From NCBI RefSeq assembly GCF_014534645.1, contig NZ_JACVQF010000223.1, positions 186,001 through 250,000 on the forward strand: a stretch of 64,000 bases of DNA, given 5' to 3'. This document shows, piece by piece, positions 42,309 through 50,579 of the stretch. Position 1 is the stretch's first letter; every line of letters begins with the position of its first letter. The notes under the pieces were generated by a model that searched no databases, was not told the DNA's origin, and worked only from the letters and a program-made list of their open reading frames with translations. This stretch comes from Streptomyces griseicoloratus (lineage in GTDB: Bacteria > Actinomycetota > Actinomycetes > Streptomycetales > Streptomycetaceae). The position numbers and the translations under genes are program-made.

Positions 42309-42388
42309 CTGTGCACCTGCGTACTTGTGCACTTGTGTATCTGTGCACCTGTGTATCTGTGCACTTGTGCATCTGTGGACCTGTGAGG
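42309..42388. repeat. 10 x 8-bp tandem repeat
   Basis: Ten consecutive octamers of the form (C/T)TGTGCA(C/T) with up to three changes each, covering 80 bp. The most common unit, CTGTGCAC, contains the palindrome GTGCAC. The array lies between the tRNA-Leu terminator and the end of the dioxygenase gene and is not part of a convincing gene. It is a likely replication-slippage locus. Confidence 0.85.
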
Positions 42389-42423
42389 AACGTCTCAGGG
42401 GTGGCGGCCCGCCGGCGGGCGGG

Positions 42424-43281
42424 TCACTCGCGGCGCCACAGGGCGGGGACGTTGGGCGGTTCCCAGCCCGCCATCGAGGTGTGGGCCTGCAGACAGCGGT
42501 AGGCGGCGCCGCCGTAGGTGACCCGGTCGCCCGCGGTGTACGAGCGGCCGGGTGCCCAGGTGCCGCCCGGCGGGTCGGTCGGCGGGTCGGTGGGTTCGCC
42601 CGTGCCCGGGTCGCCGTCCACGTTCAGCACGAAGTCGAAGGTGGCCTGCTTGCCGCCGCCGGCGTCGCGGACGTTCATCAGCAGCGCCGGGTCGAAGATC
42701 GCGTCCGTGTTGTTGCGGGGCTCGCCGGGGAAGTAGAGCTGGGTGGTCAGCACGGGTTCGCCGGGCGCCTGGGCCTTGACGTGGATGTGCCGGGTGCGGC
42801 CCGGGTAGAGGCCCGGCACGATCGTCTGCAGGGTGAAGGCGCCGGTGGTGTCGGTGAACTGGTGGCCGCGGAAGGTGTATCCGGCCATGTCGTAGGCGCC
42901 GGCGTTGTCGGCCTGCCAGAAGTCGAGCAGGACCCCGGGTAGCGGGACGCAGTTGCGGCCGAAGACGTAGCCGCTCACCGTCAGCCGGGTGCCGGCGGTG
43001 CCCGGAGTGACCAGGTTGGTGCGCAGCGGCGAGTTCGGCTTGAAATAGGGGCCCTCGATCTGGTCGGGCGTGGGGTCGTCGCCGTCGTCGCAGAACGGGG
43101 TCGGGGTGAGGGACCGGCCCTCGGAGCGGGCGTCCCGGGCGAGTGCCACCGCGCCGGTGGCGAGCAGCGGAACGGCGGCACCGGCGGCCACGGCCGCCCT
43201 GAGCAGGGTCTTGCGGCTGATGCCGCGGTCGGCGCCCGCGCCGGGCCCGGTGCCGGATTCGTCGGGGGTGGTGGGTGTCAT
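42424..43281 (-). CDS. secreted intradiol ring-cleavage dioxygenase with C-terminal carbohydrate-binding module
   Basis: 285 residues from ATG 43281 with GAGGA upstream. A Tat-like signal (ISRKTLLRAAVAAGAAVPLLATGAVALA, near 20-47) directs export. The intradiol domain (about 65-225) begins EGPYFKPNSPLRT and contains GAYDMAGYTFRG and GLYPGRTRHIHVKA with Tyr and two His for non-haem Fe(III). A linker TDPPTDPPGG leads to a C-terminal CBM5/12-like module: GTWAPGRSYTAGDRVTYGGA, ending WEPPNVPALW. Related secreted enzymes in cellulolytic Streptomyces cleave catechols released from lignin while bound to polysaccharide. Confidence 0.92.
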   Translation of the reverse strand: MTPTTPDESGTGPGAGADRGISRKTLLRAAVAAGAAVPLLATGAVALARDARSEGRSLTPTPFCDDGDDPTPDQIEGPYFKPNSPLRTNLVTPGTAGTRLTVSGYVFGRNCVPLPGVLLDFWQADNAGAYDMAGYTFRGHQFTDTTGAFTLQTIVPGLYPGRTRHIHVKAQAPGEPVLTTQLYFPGEPRNNTDAIFDPALLMNVRDAGGGKQATFDFVLNVDGDPGTGEPTDPPTDPPGGTWAPGRSYTAGDRVTYGGAAYRCLQAHTSMAGWEPPNVPALWRRE

Positions 43282-43663
43282 GGCGGGTTCCTCGGTCTCC
43301 TCGGTGGGGGAAGAAGGACGGGACGTGCATGACGACGTGCATGACACGGAGCGCGCCCCCGGGGTGCGGGGCAGGCGGTGATCGCTTCCGGGGGCGCGTT
43401 CCGGTGGTGATCGCCGAAACCGTAGTCGGGCCGGAGGGTCGCGCGGACCTCCCGTTTCGCCCTCTGCCCCGCGTTATGCGGACCGGGGGGCGGGCGGACC
43501 GGGGGGCGGGCGGACGGGCGGGTGGTTGGGGGCGCGGGGTCGCGGGGGTGCGGGGTGGGTGGTGCCGTGTACGGGCGGGGCGGCCGGCTGTACCGTCGTG
43601 GCGCGTCGTCGTCGGCGTACGGCCGAGTACGCGCGAGCACGTGCAACTGGGGAGGGCGGACGG
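43282..43663. other. G-rich gene-free interval
   Basis: 382 bp between divergent genes. From 43485 to 43545 the plus strand has runs of 4-6 G separated by short spacers, able in principle to form G-quadruplexes upstream of the DUF2252 gene. Two imperfect copies of GCATGACGACGTGCATGAC-like sequence lie at 43326-43346. Promoters for both genes should be here; none is clear. Confidence 0.4.
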
Positions 43664-45157
43664 ATGACCGAGGCGATCGCGGGGACGCGCACCGGAACGG
43701 ACAGGGGGACGGACGCGGGGACGGACGCGGGGCCGGACAGGGGGACGGACACGGGACCGGGCGGACGCTCGGCGGCGCGGGTGCCGGACGTGCCGGGGTT
43801 CGCGCGGTGGCCCGCCGACGGCTCGGCGAAGGCGGGGGGCAAGGCGCTGCGCACGCGGGTTCCGCGGTCCGCGCACGCCGCCCTCGACCTGGACGGGGCC
43901 CGTCCCGACGCGGTGAGCGCGGTCGAGGAGTCCAACCGCGGCCGGATACCCGGGCTCGCCCCGATCCGCGTCGGCCGGATGGCGGCCACGCCGTTCGCCT
44001 TCCTGCGCGGATCGGCCGGCCTGATGGCGTACGACCTGGCGCGCACGCCGGTGACGGGCATCGGCGCCCAGATCTGCGGCGACGCGCACGCGGCCAACTT
44101 CGGTCTGTACGGGGACGCGCGCGGCGGCCTGGTCATCGACCTGAACGACTTCGACGAGACGGTGCACGGCCCCTGGGAATGGGACCTGAAGCGGCTCGCC
44201 GCCTCGCTGGTCCTCGCGGGCCGGGAGGCCGGGGCGGACGAGGACACCTGCCGTGAGGCGGCCCACGACGCGGTCGGCGCCTACCGGCGCACCATGCGGC
44301 TGCTCGCCCGGCTCCCGGCACTGGACGCCTGGAACGCCATCGCGGACGAGGAACTGGTCTCCCACACCGACGCCCACGACCTGCTCGGCACCCTGGAGCG
44401 GGTCTCGGAGAAGGCGCGGGCCAACACCAGCGGGCGCTTCGCCGCCAGGTCGACCGAGGCCACCGGGGACGGCGGGCGGCGCTTCGTCGACGCCCCGCCG
44501 GTGCTGCGGCGCGTGCCGGCCCAGGAGGCGGCCGAGGTCGCCGCGTCCCTGGAGCAGTACCTGGCCACCCTGTCGGAGGACCGGCTTCCGCTGCTGGCCC
44601 GGTACGCGGTGCACGATGTCGCCTTCCGCGTCGTCGGCACCGGCAGCGTGGGCACGCGGTCCTACGTCGTGCTGCTCCTGGACCACCGTGGCGAACCGCT
44701 CGTGCTCCAGGTGAAGGAGGCACGGGCGTCGGCGTTGGTACCGCACCTGGCGACAGCCGGTTTCGAGGCGCCGGAGGTGGCGCACGAGGGCCGGCGGGTG
44801 GTGCTCGGGCAGAAGCGGATGCAGGTGGTCAGCGACATTCTGCTGGGGTGGACGTCCGTCGGCGGGCGGCCCTTCCAGGTGCGGCAGTTCCGCAACCGCA
44901 AGGGCAGCGTCGATCCCGCGGCGCTGGCCGCCGACCAGATGGACGACTACGGCCGCATGACCGGCGCCCTGCTGGCCCGGGCCCACTCGCACAGTGCCGA
45001 CCCGCGCGTCATCGCCGGCTACTGCGGCAAGAACGGGGAACTGGACGAGGCCGTGGCCGCCTTCGCCGTCGCCTACGCCGACCGCACCGAGGCGGACCAC
45101 GCCCACCTGGTCGCGGCCGTGCGGGCGGGGCGGGTCGCGGCGGAACTGGGGGTGTGA
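43664..45157 (+). CDS. DUF2252 family protein
   Basis: 497 residues from ATG 43664 with GGAGGG upstream. The first about 35 residues are a degenerate (G-T-D-x) repeat encoded by 12-bp-like units and probably disordered. DUF2252 then follows, with kinase-like hallmarks: ICGDAHAANFGLYGD and VIDLNDFDETVHGPWEWDLKRLAAS resemble the catalytic HGDxxxxN and DFD segments of aminoglycoside/choline-kinase-like folds. Substrate unknown; an atypical small-molecule or protein kinase is an inference. It appears monocistronic. Confidence 0.88.
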   Translation: MTEAIAGTRTGTDRGTDAGTDAGPDRGTDTGPGGRSAARVPDVPGFARWPADGSAKAGGKALRTRVPRSAHAALDLDGARPDAVSAVEESNRGRIPGLAPIRVGRMAATPFAFLRGSAGLMAYDLARTPVTGIGAQICGDAHAANFGLYGDARGGLVIDLNDFDETVHGPWEWDLKRLAASLVLAGREAGADEDTCREAAHDAVGAYRRTMRLLARLPALDAWNAIADEELVSHTDAHDLLGTLERVSEKARANTSGRFAARSTEATGDGGRRFVDAPPVLRRVPAQEAAEVAASLEQYLATLSEDRLPLLARYAVHDVAFRVVGTGSVGTRSYVVLLLDHRGEPLVLQVKEARASALVPHLATAGFEAPEVAHEGRRVVLGQKRMQVVSDILLGWTSVGGRPFQVRQFRNRKGSVDPAALAADQMDDYGRMTGALLARAHSHSADPRVIAGYCGKNGELDEAVAAFAVAYADRTEADHAHLVAAVRAGRVAAELGV

Positions 45158-45235
45158 CGGGTCTCGCCGCCGTGGCGTGCGCGGGGTGTGGCCTCGCGTG
45201 GCGGGGAGTTTGACGACAGGCCCTAGGCTGGTCGG

Positions 45236-46048
45236 GTGACGACCCCGGAAGCTGAGCCAGAGCAGGGCGCGCCGCGGCCCGAGGAGCGGTTGGAGCAGGC
45301 CGTACGGGCCGCCGAGCAGGCACTCATCGAGTTCGAGATCGCGGTGGAGACCTTCCGTGTGGAGGTCGAGAACTTCTCCCGGCTGCACGAACAGCGGCTC
45401 GGCCCGATGTACGCGCGGCTGGAGGAGCTGGAGGCGCAGATCCTCCAGGCCCGGGCGGCCCGCACCGGCGACCCCGAGGACCAGCGCCTGGCCGACGAGG
45501 CGCGGGCCAGGCTGATGCCGATCCCCGGGGTGGAGGAGCTGCTGCACGGCTGGATGGACGGGGACGGGCTGTTCCCCGAGGCGTCCGCGATGCTCACGGA
45601 CCAGGCGGTACGGCCGCCGCAGCGGGTGCGGCCCAGCGAGGAGGCCCGGCGGCTCTACCGCGAGCTGGCCCGCAAGGCCCATCCCGACCTGGCGCAGGAG
45701 GAGGCCGAGCGGGTGCGGCGCGAGGAGTTCATCACCCGCGTCAACGCCGCCTACGCCCGGGGGGACGAGGCGGAGCTGCGGGAGCTGGCCGAGGAGTGGG
45801 CCGCCGGTCCGGTGCCCGAACGGCGGCCGAGCCGCGCGGAGGAGCTGTACGCCCGCCTCGAATGGCTCGCCCAGCGCAAGGAACTGCTCACCCGGCTCGC
45901 CAAGGAGCTGGAGGAGGGCGCGATCGGCTCCATGCTCCGGCTGGCCCCGGACGATCCCGACCGACTGCTGGACGAGATCGCCGAGCAGCTGACGGCCCAG
46001 GTCGGCGAGCGGGAGGCCGAACTGGCGGCGGCGCTCGGGCAGAGCTGA
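45236..46048 (+). CDS. J-domain-containing protein
   Basis: 270 residues from a GTG. A coiled-coil N-terminal half (about 15-75: EQAVRAAEQALIEFEIAVET) leads to a compact J-like domain near 140-175 with LYRELARKAHPDLAQ, including the HPD tripeptide that stimulates Hsp70 ATPase, and FITRVNAAYARGD. The C-terminal half is again helical and charged. It lacks the Gly/Phe and zinc-finger parts of DnaJ, so it is a type III J-protein. The client is unknown. Confidence 0.82.
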   Translation: MTTPEAEPEQGAPRPEERLEQAVRAAEQALIEFEIAVETFRVEVENFSRLHEQRLGPMYARLEELEAQILQARAARTGDPEDQRLADEARARLMPIPGVEELLHGWMDGDGLFPEASAMLTDQAVRPPQRVRPSEEARRLYRELARKAHPDLAQEEAERVRREEFITRVNAAYARGDEAELRELAEEWAAGPVPERRPSRAEELYARLEWLAQRKELLTRLAKELEEGAIGSMLRLAPDDPDRLLDEIAEQLTAQVGEREAELAAALGQS

Positions 46049-46079
46049 GCGGGGCGGCGGTTCGGGTAGCGTCGGGGGC

Positions 46080-46427
46080 ATGAGTTTCGGAGCTGGTGTG
46101 CCCACGGTCGAGGTCACGGACCTCAAGGACGGCGACTTCCTGCTGGACGTCCGCGAGGACGACGAGTGGCGGGCGGGTCACGCCGACGGGGCGCTGCACA
46201 TCCCCATCAGCGAGTTCGTGGCCCGTTACGGCGAGCTGACCGAGGCCGCGCCGCAGGACGGCCGGGTCCATGTGATCTGCCGCTCGGGCGGGCGCTCGGC
46301 CCAGGTCACCATGTACCTGGTCCAGCAGGGTATCGACGCGGTGAACGTCGACGGCGGCATGCAGGTGTGGGCGGCCGCCGGCCGTCCCGTGGTGAACGAG
46401 CAGGGCGAGCCGGGGCACGTCCTCTAG
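46080..46427 (+). CDS. single-domain rhodanese
   Basis: 115 residues. Begins MSFGAGVPTVEVTDLKDGDF; the rhodanese fold has LLDVREDDEWRAGH and the active-site loop ICRSGGRSAQV, with Cys as the sulfur acceptor. It moves sulfane sulfur, for example to cyanide or acceptor proteins. It lies 31 bp after the J-protein gene, so probably in the same transcript. Confidence 0.94.
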   Translation: MSFGAGVPTVEVTDLKDGDFLLDVREDDEWRAGHADGALHIPISEFVARYGELTEAAPQDGRVHVICRSGGRSAQVTMYLVQQGIDAVNVDGGMQVWAAAGRPVVNEQGEPGHVL

Positions 46428-46433
46428 AGCCGT

Positions 46434-46500
46434 CCGGGGACTGGTCGGGCAGGGCCACCCGGAACCTGGTCGGGTCAGGATTGTCCGGGGCCTGGTCGGG
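46434..46500. repeat. three spaced CTGGTCGGG repeats
   Basis: CTGGTCGGG occurs at 46441-46449, 46466-46474 and 46492-46500, each preceded by a CCGG-containing stretch, so the period is about 25-26 bp. The array sits between the convergent rhodanese and paaE genes. No terminator hairpin is clear. Confidence 0.6.
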
Positions 46501-46553
46501 CGGCTGGGTGACCGTGAGCCGGCGGGCGGGCCGGTGAGTGGTCGGGCTTCGGG

Positions 46554-47612
46554 TCAGCGGTCGAAGTCCAGTTCCACCTTCTCCGTCAGCGGATGCGACT
46601 GGCAGGCCAGCACGTATCCGGCCTCCGTCTCCTCCGGTTCCAGCGCGAAGTTGCGGTCCATTCGCACCTCGCCGGCGACCAGGAAGGCCCGGCACGTCCC
46701 GCACACCCCGCCCTTGCAGGCGTAGGGAGCGTCGGGCCGGTTGCGCAGCACCGTCTCCAGCAGTGACTCGCCGTCCTGGACGGGCCAGGTGCCGCCGCGG
46801 CCGTCGAGCCGGGCCGTCACCGTGCTGTGCGCGGGGGCGGGGGAGGGCGCCGCCACGGCCGTACCGGCTTCCACGTGGAAGATCTCCTCGTGGATCCGGG
46901 TGCGCGGCACGCCGAGCCCGCGCAGTGCCCGCTCGGCCTGCTGCACCAGCCCGAACGGCCCGCACAGGAACCATCCGTCCACCCGCTCCACCGGCAGCAG
47001 CGCCGGCAGCAGCCCGGTCAGCCGCTCCTGGTCGAGCCGCCCGGACGGCAGCCCGGCCTGCTGTTCCTCCCGGGAGAGCACCGTCACCAGTTGCAGCCGC
47101 TCGGGGTGGCGGTCCTTCAGGTCGGCGACCTCCTCCAGGAACATCGTCGACGCGGACGTCCGGTCGCTGCGTATCAGACAGAACCGGGCCTCCGGCTCCC
47201 GTGCCAGCAGCGTCGACACGATCGACAGCACCGGGGTGATGCCGCTGCCGCCGACGACCGCGGCGTACAGGCCCGGCGCGGGGTCGAGCGTGAAACGGCC
47301 GGCCGGGGTCATCACCTCCAGTTCGTCACCGATGTCGATCTCCTTCAGCGCGTACGTCGAGAAGGCTCCGCCCTCGACCAGCCGCACCCCGACCCGCAGC
47401 TCGCTCGGGCCCTCGTCGCCGGGCGCCGGTGAGCAGATGGAGTAGGTGCGGCGTATCTCCCTCCCGTCGGCCGCACGGCGCAGGGCCAGGTGCTGGCCGG
47501 GCGCGTGCCGGTACTCCTCGCGAAGCGCCGGGGGCACGGTGAGGGTGAGGGCCACGGCGTCGTCGGTGATCCGGTCGACCGCGGCCACCCGGAGCCGGTG
47601 GAAGCGGGCCAT
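46554..47612 (-). CDS. paaE: phenylacetyl-CoA epoxidase reductase PaaE
   Basis: 352 residues from ATG 47612, which has AAGGAG 5 nt upstream; a GTG one codon earlier is an alternative. Order: FAD-binding domain with RTYSICS, NAD-binding domain with VVGGSGITPVLSI and WFLCGPFGLVQ, and a C-terminal plant-type 2Fe-2S ferredoxin, PYACKGGVCGTCRAFL plus a fourth Cys in VLACQSHPL. It passes electrons from NADPH to the PaaA diiron centre. Last gene of paaABCDE; its ATG overlaps the paaD stop. Confidence 0.96.
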   Translation of the reverse strand: MARFHRLRVAAVDRITDDAVALTLTVPPALREEYRHAPGQHLALRRAADGREIRRTYSICSPAPGDEGPSELRVGVRLVEGGAFSTYALKEIDIGDELEVMTPAGRFTLDPAPGLYAAVVGGSGITPVLSIVSTLLAREPEARFCLIRSDRTSASTMFLEEVADLKDRHPERLQLVTVLSREEQQAGLPSGRLDQERLTGLLPALLPVERVDGWFLCGPFGLVQQAERALRGLGVPRTRIHEEIFHVEAGTAVAAPSPAPAHSTVTARLDGRGGTWPVQDGESLLETVLRNRPDAPYACKGGVCGTCRAFLVAGEVRMDRNFALEPEETEAGYVLACQSHPLTEKVELDFDR

Positions 47613-48157
47613 CACAGCTCCTTGAAGTGGTCGAACGGTTCACGGCAGGCGAGGCAGCGCCGTAGCGCCTTGCACGCGGTGGACGAGAAGCGGCTGAGCA
47701 GTTCGGTGTCGGCGGATCCGCAGTGCGGGCAGCGGACGGGGGGCTGGGCGGGGGGCTCTTCCGGTTCCGGGGACCGTGTCCGGACCGGTCCCAGCGCCAC
47801 GGGGACGGGGCCGGCGGGCCGGTGTGCGCGCGGCGGGGCGATGCCGAACCGCTGCAGCTTGTGCCGCCCTTCGTCGGTGATGTCGTCGGTCGACCAGGCG
47901 GGACTGAGCACCGTGCGGACGGTGACCTCCCGCATGCCGTGCTCGCGCAGCGCCCGCTCTATGTCCAGGGACATCGCCTCTATCGCAGGGCACCCGGTGT
48001 ACGTCGGGGTCAGCTCGACCTCGACGGCGTCCGTGCCGCGGAGGTGCACCGCGCGCAGGACGCCGAGCTCGTGCAGGGTCAGCACCGGCAGTTCGGGATC
48101 GGGGACCGAGCCGGCGATCCGGAGGAGCTCCGCCTCCAGCGGGGTGGTCGTCACCAT
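47612..48157 (-). CDS. paaD: phenylacetate degradation protein PaaD (MIP18-like)
   Basis: 181 residues from ATG 48157, overlapping paaC by 7 nt. The N-terminal DUF59/MIP18 domain has PDPELPVLTLHELGVLR and TPTYTGCPAIEAM with the conserved Cys. A C-terminal zinc-ribbon-like part carries CPHCGS and RRCLACREPF. PaaD is thought to mature the Fe centres of the epoxidase complex. Confidence 0.94.
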   Translation of the reverse strand: MVTTTPLEAELLRIAGSVPDPELPVLTLHELGVLRAVHLRGTDAVEVELTPTYTGCPAIEAMSLDIERALREHGMREVTVRTVLSPAWSTDDITDEGRHKLQRFGIAPPRAHRPAGPVPVALGPVRTRSPEPEEPPAQPPVRCPHCGSADTELLSRFSSTACKALRRCLACREPFDHFKEL

Positions 48158-48876
48158 GACGCCCCCGGGTGGCTGCGGTGCAGGTGCTGCATCTCGGCGA
48201 GCATCCTGCCGAAGGGTTCGGTGTGCAGGCCCTGGCGGCCCGCTCCGGCCGACCACGCGCCCGTGCGCGGACCCTCGGGGACCGTCAGGGTGGCCCGGCG
48301 CAGTACGTCTCCCACCCCTTCCAGCCAGGCCGTCTCCATCGCCGCCCAGTCGGCGTCCAGCCCGTCCACCGGCTGGAACATCTCGCCGGTGTACCGCCAC
48401 AGGGCGTCGCAGGCCCGCTGCATCCGCTCATGGCTGAGATCCGTGCCGTCGCCGAGCCGCAGGGTCCACTGCTCGGCGTGGTCGCGGTGGTAGGCGACCT
48501 CCTTGACGGCCTTGGCGGCCAGTGGTGCGAAGGGGCCGTCGCCGGTGGCCAGGCCCGAGTACAGCAACTGCTGGTAGACGGAGAAGTACAGCTGGCGGGC
48601 GATGGTGTGGGCGAAGTCGCCGTTGGGCTGCTCGACGAGCTGCACGTTGCGGAAGGAGCGCTCCTCGCGCAGGTAGGCGAGCTCGTCCTCGTCGCCGGCC
48701 ATCGACAGGAGCGTGCGGGCCTGGCCCAGCAGGTCGAGGGCGATGTTGGCGAGGGCGACCTCCTCCTCCAGGACGGGGGCGTGGCCCGCCCACTCCCCCA
48801 GGCGGTGGGAGAGCACCAGGGCGTCGTCGCCGAGGGCGAGGGCGGCGGCTGCCGTCGTGTCGACCGGGGCTGTCAC
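48151..48876 (-). CDS. paaC: phenylacetyl-CoA epoxidase structural subunit PaaC
   Basis: 241 residues from GTG 48876, overlapping the paaB stop by 4 nt. A ferritin-like four-helix protein with LGDDALVLSHRLGEWAGHAP and VALANIALDLLGQAR; the diiron ligands of PaaA are not fully preserved, as expected for the structural partner. It forms a heterodimer with PaaA that scaffolds the catalytic subunit. Confidence 0.95.
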   Translation of the reverse strand: MTAPVDTTAAAALALGDDALVLSHRLGEWAGHAPVLEEEVALANIALDLLGQARTLLSMAGDEDELAYLREERSFRNVQLVEQPNGDFAHTIARQLYFSVYQQLLYSGLATGDGPFAPLAAKAVKEVAYHRDHAEQWTLRLGDGTDLSHERMQRACDALWRYTGEMFQPVDGLDADWAAMETAWLEGVGDVLRRATLTVPEGPRTGAWSAGAGRQGLHTEPFGRMLAEMQHLHRSHPGASW

Positions 48877-49160
48877 AGGTGCTTCACTCCCTCGGGGATC
48901 TCGTAGAAGGTCGGGTGCCGGTAGGGCTTGTCGGCGGACGGCTCGAAGAAGGGGTCCTTCTCGTCCGGGGAGGACGCCGTGATCGCGGACGACGGGACGA
49001 CCCAGATGGAGACGCCCTCGCCGCGCCGCGTGTACAGGTCGCGGGCGTTGCGCAGGGCCATGTCCGCGTCCGGCGCGTGCAGGCTGCCGGCGTGGGTGTG
49101 GGACAGGCCCCGGCGCGAGCGCACGAAGACCTCCCACAGGGGCCAGTCGGTGGTGGTCAT
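48873..49160 (-). CDS. paaB: phenylacetyl-CoA epoxidase subunit PaaB
   Basis: 95 residues: [24 protein letters not shown], then [15 protein letters not shown] and [16 protein letters not shown]. The standard PaaB length and motifs. PaaB bridges two PaaAC heterodimers. It overlaps both neighbouring genes by 4 nt. Confidence 0.96.
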   Translation of the reverse strand: MTTTDWPLWEVFVRSRRGLSHTHAGSLHAPDADMALRNARDLYTRRGEGVSIWVVPSSAITASSPDEKDPFFEPSADKPYRHPTFYEIPEGVKHL

Positions 49161-50185
49161 GCTCGCGTCGCTCCCGTCTGCCCGGCGTGCCGGGTCTCAC
49201 CGTGGTGCTTGGCCGCGTGGGCCGCGGCGGCCTCCCGTACCCAGGCGCCCTCGTCATGTGCCCTTCTGCGCTGGGTGATCCGCTGTTCGTTGCACGGGCC
49301 GTTGCCCTTGAGGACGTTCTGGAACTCCGTCCAGTCGATCGGGCCGAAGTCGTGGTGTCCGCGCTCCTCGTTCCACTTCAGGTCCGGGTCGGGGAGGGTG
49401 AGGCCCAGCGACTCGGCCTGGGGGACGCAGATGTCGACGAAGCGCTGGCGCAGTTCGTCGTTCGAGTGGCGCTTGATCTTCCAGGCCATCGACTGCGCCG
49501 AGTGCCGGGACGCGTCGTCGGGCGGCCCGAACATCATCAGCGACGGCCACCACCAGCGGTTCACCGCGTCCTGTGCCATCGCGTGCTGCTCGGGGGTGCC
49601 GCGGCTGAGGGCGAGCAGCAGCTCGTAGCCCTGGCGCTGGTGGAAGGACTCCTCCTTGCAGATCCGGACCATCGCGCGCGCGTACGGGCCGTAGGAGCAG
49701 CGGCACAGGGGCACCTGGTTGGTGATCGCGGCGCCGTCCACGAGCCAGCCGATCGCGCCGACGTCCGCCCAGGTCAGCGTGGGGTAGTTGAAGATCGAGG
49801 AGTACTTCTGGCGGCCCGAGTGGAGCTTGTCGAGCAGCTCGTCGCGGCTCACGCCCAGGGTTTCGGCCGCGCTGTACAGGTACAGGCCGTGGCCGGCCTC
49901 GTCCTGGACCTTGGCCATCAGGATGGCCTTGCGGCGCAGGGAAGGCGCGCGCGTGATCCAGTTGGCCTCCGGCTGCATGCCGATGATCTCGGAGTGGGCG
50001 TGCTGGGCGATCTGCCGGACGAGTGTCGCGCGGTAGGCGTCGGGCATCCAGTCGCGCGGCTCGATGCGGTCGTCGGCGGCCACGGCGGCGTCGAAGGCGC
50101 GCTCGAACGCGGTGGTGTCTTCGGCGGCGTCCGGAGTGCCGTATGCCGTGGTACCGGCCGTGTCGTGCGCGGCTGCTGTCGCCAT
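49157..50185 (-). CDS. paaA: phenylacetyl-CoA 1,2-epoxidase catalytic subunit PaaA
   Basis: 342 residues. A diiron oxygenase of the ferritin-like fold; likely Fe ligands lie in [25 protein letters not shown] and [12 protein letters not shown] (Glu and ExxH pairs). It epoxidises the ring of phenylacetyl-CoA with O2, the first committed step in aerobic phenylacetate breakdown. It leads paaABCDE and is preceded at 50228-50241 by a PaaR-type operator. A 35-residue Ala/Thr-rich start precedes the conserved part. Confidence 0.97.
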   Translation of the reverse strand: MATAAAHDTAGTTAYGTPDAAEDTTAFERAFDAAVAADDRIEPRDWMPDAYRATLVRQIAQHAHSEIIGMQPEANWITRAPSLRRKAILMAKVQDEAGHGLYLYSAAETLGVSRDELLDKLHSGRQKYSSIFNYPTLTWADVGAIGWLVDGAAITNQVPLCRCSYGPYARAMVRICKEESFHQRQGYELLLALSRGTPEQHAMAQDAVNRWWWPSLMMFGPPDDASRHSAQSMAWKIKRHSNDELRQRFVDICVPQAESLGLTLPDPDLKWNEERGHHDFGPIDWTEFQNVLKGNGPCNEQRITQRRRAHDEGAWVREAAAAHAAKHHGETRHAGQTGATRA

Positions 50186-50227
50186 GAGGTCCCCCTCGAC
50201 CTGGGCTCTGCTCGGGGCATGCTCCCG

Positions 50228-50241
50228 ACCGATCGTTCGGT
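50228..50241. promoter_or_regulatory. PaaR-type operator upstream of paaA
   Basis: ACCGATCGTTCGGT, an exact ACCGNNCGNNCGGT palindrome, 43 bp before the paaA start. Its reverse complement is identical to the site at 55483-55496. TetR-family PaaR proteins of actinobacteria recognise this pattern. Confidence 0.85.
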
Positions 50242-50285
50242 TCGTGCGATTCCATGGTGAGACGGGGGCCGTAAGGTGTCAACCG

Positions 50286-50297
50286 CTGTGGATAACC
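50286..50297. promoter_or_regulatory. CTGTGGATAACC element (DnaA-box-like) near paaA
   Basis: The reverse complement includes an exact DnaA box TTATCCACA. A related TGTGGAAAA lies at 50311-50319. The same core occurs beside the two other PaaR-type sites (55520, 58215). The rest of the interval to 50579 shows no gene or repeat and probably holds the promoter of the next rightward gene. Confidence 0.65.
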
Positions 50298-50579
50298 TGC
50301 CGGGGCCGTCTGTGGAAAAGCGGAATCCTCCCGTGGCCCGGAGGATCGCGGCCCGTGTCCGGCCCGGCCCGGAGCGGGCGGCGGGTGGAGGCGTGCGGCG
50401 GCGTGTGGCGGCGGGTGTGGTGACGGCCACGCTGCGGTCGGTCCGACGGGGCTGTGCGGGCGGGCGGTCCTGAGTACCGTTCCCGTTCGAGCGCCGTGGA
50501 GCGGGCGCCACGGGTGGTGGGCACGGCGCCCCGCGGCAGGCGGGTGGAACGACGAACCGGGACCGGGAAACGGGGCGGG

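Noticed and set aside
43485-43545. G-run stretch as a G-quadruplex regulatory element
   Set aside because: Runs of G are expected at this base composition; without comparison it is not counted as a finding.
42395-46126. 1243-codon minus-strand frame spanning the dioxygenase, DUF2252 and J-protein genes
   Set aside because: Crosses four real genes in both orientations and has no recognisable domains; a G+C artefact.
46869-46882. CTTCCACGTGGAAG palindrome resembling parS
   Set aside because: Four mismatches to the parS consensus and located within the paaE coding region.
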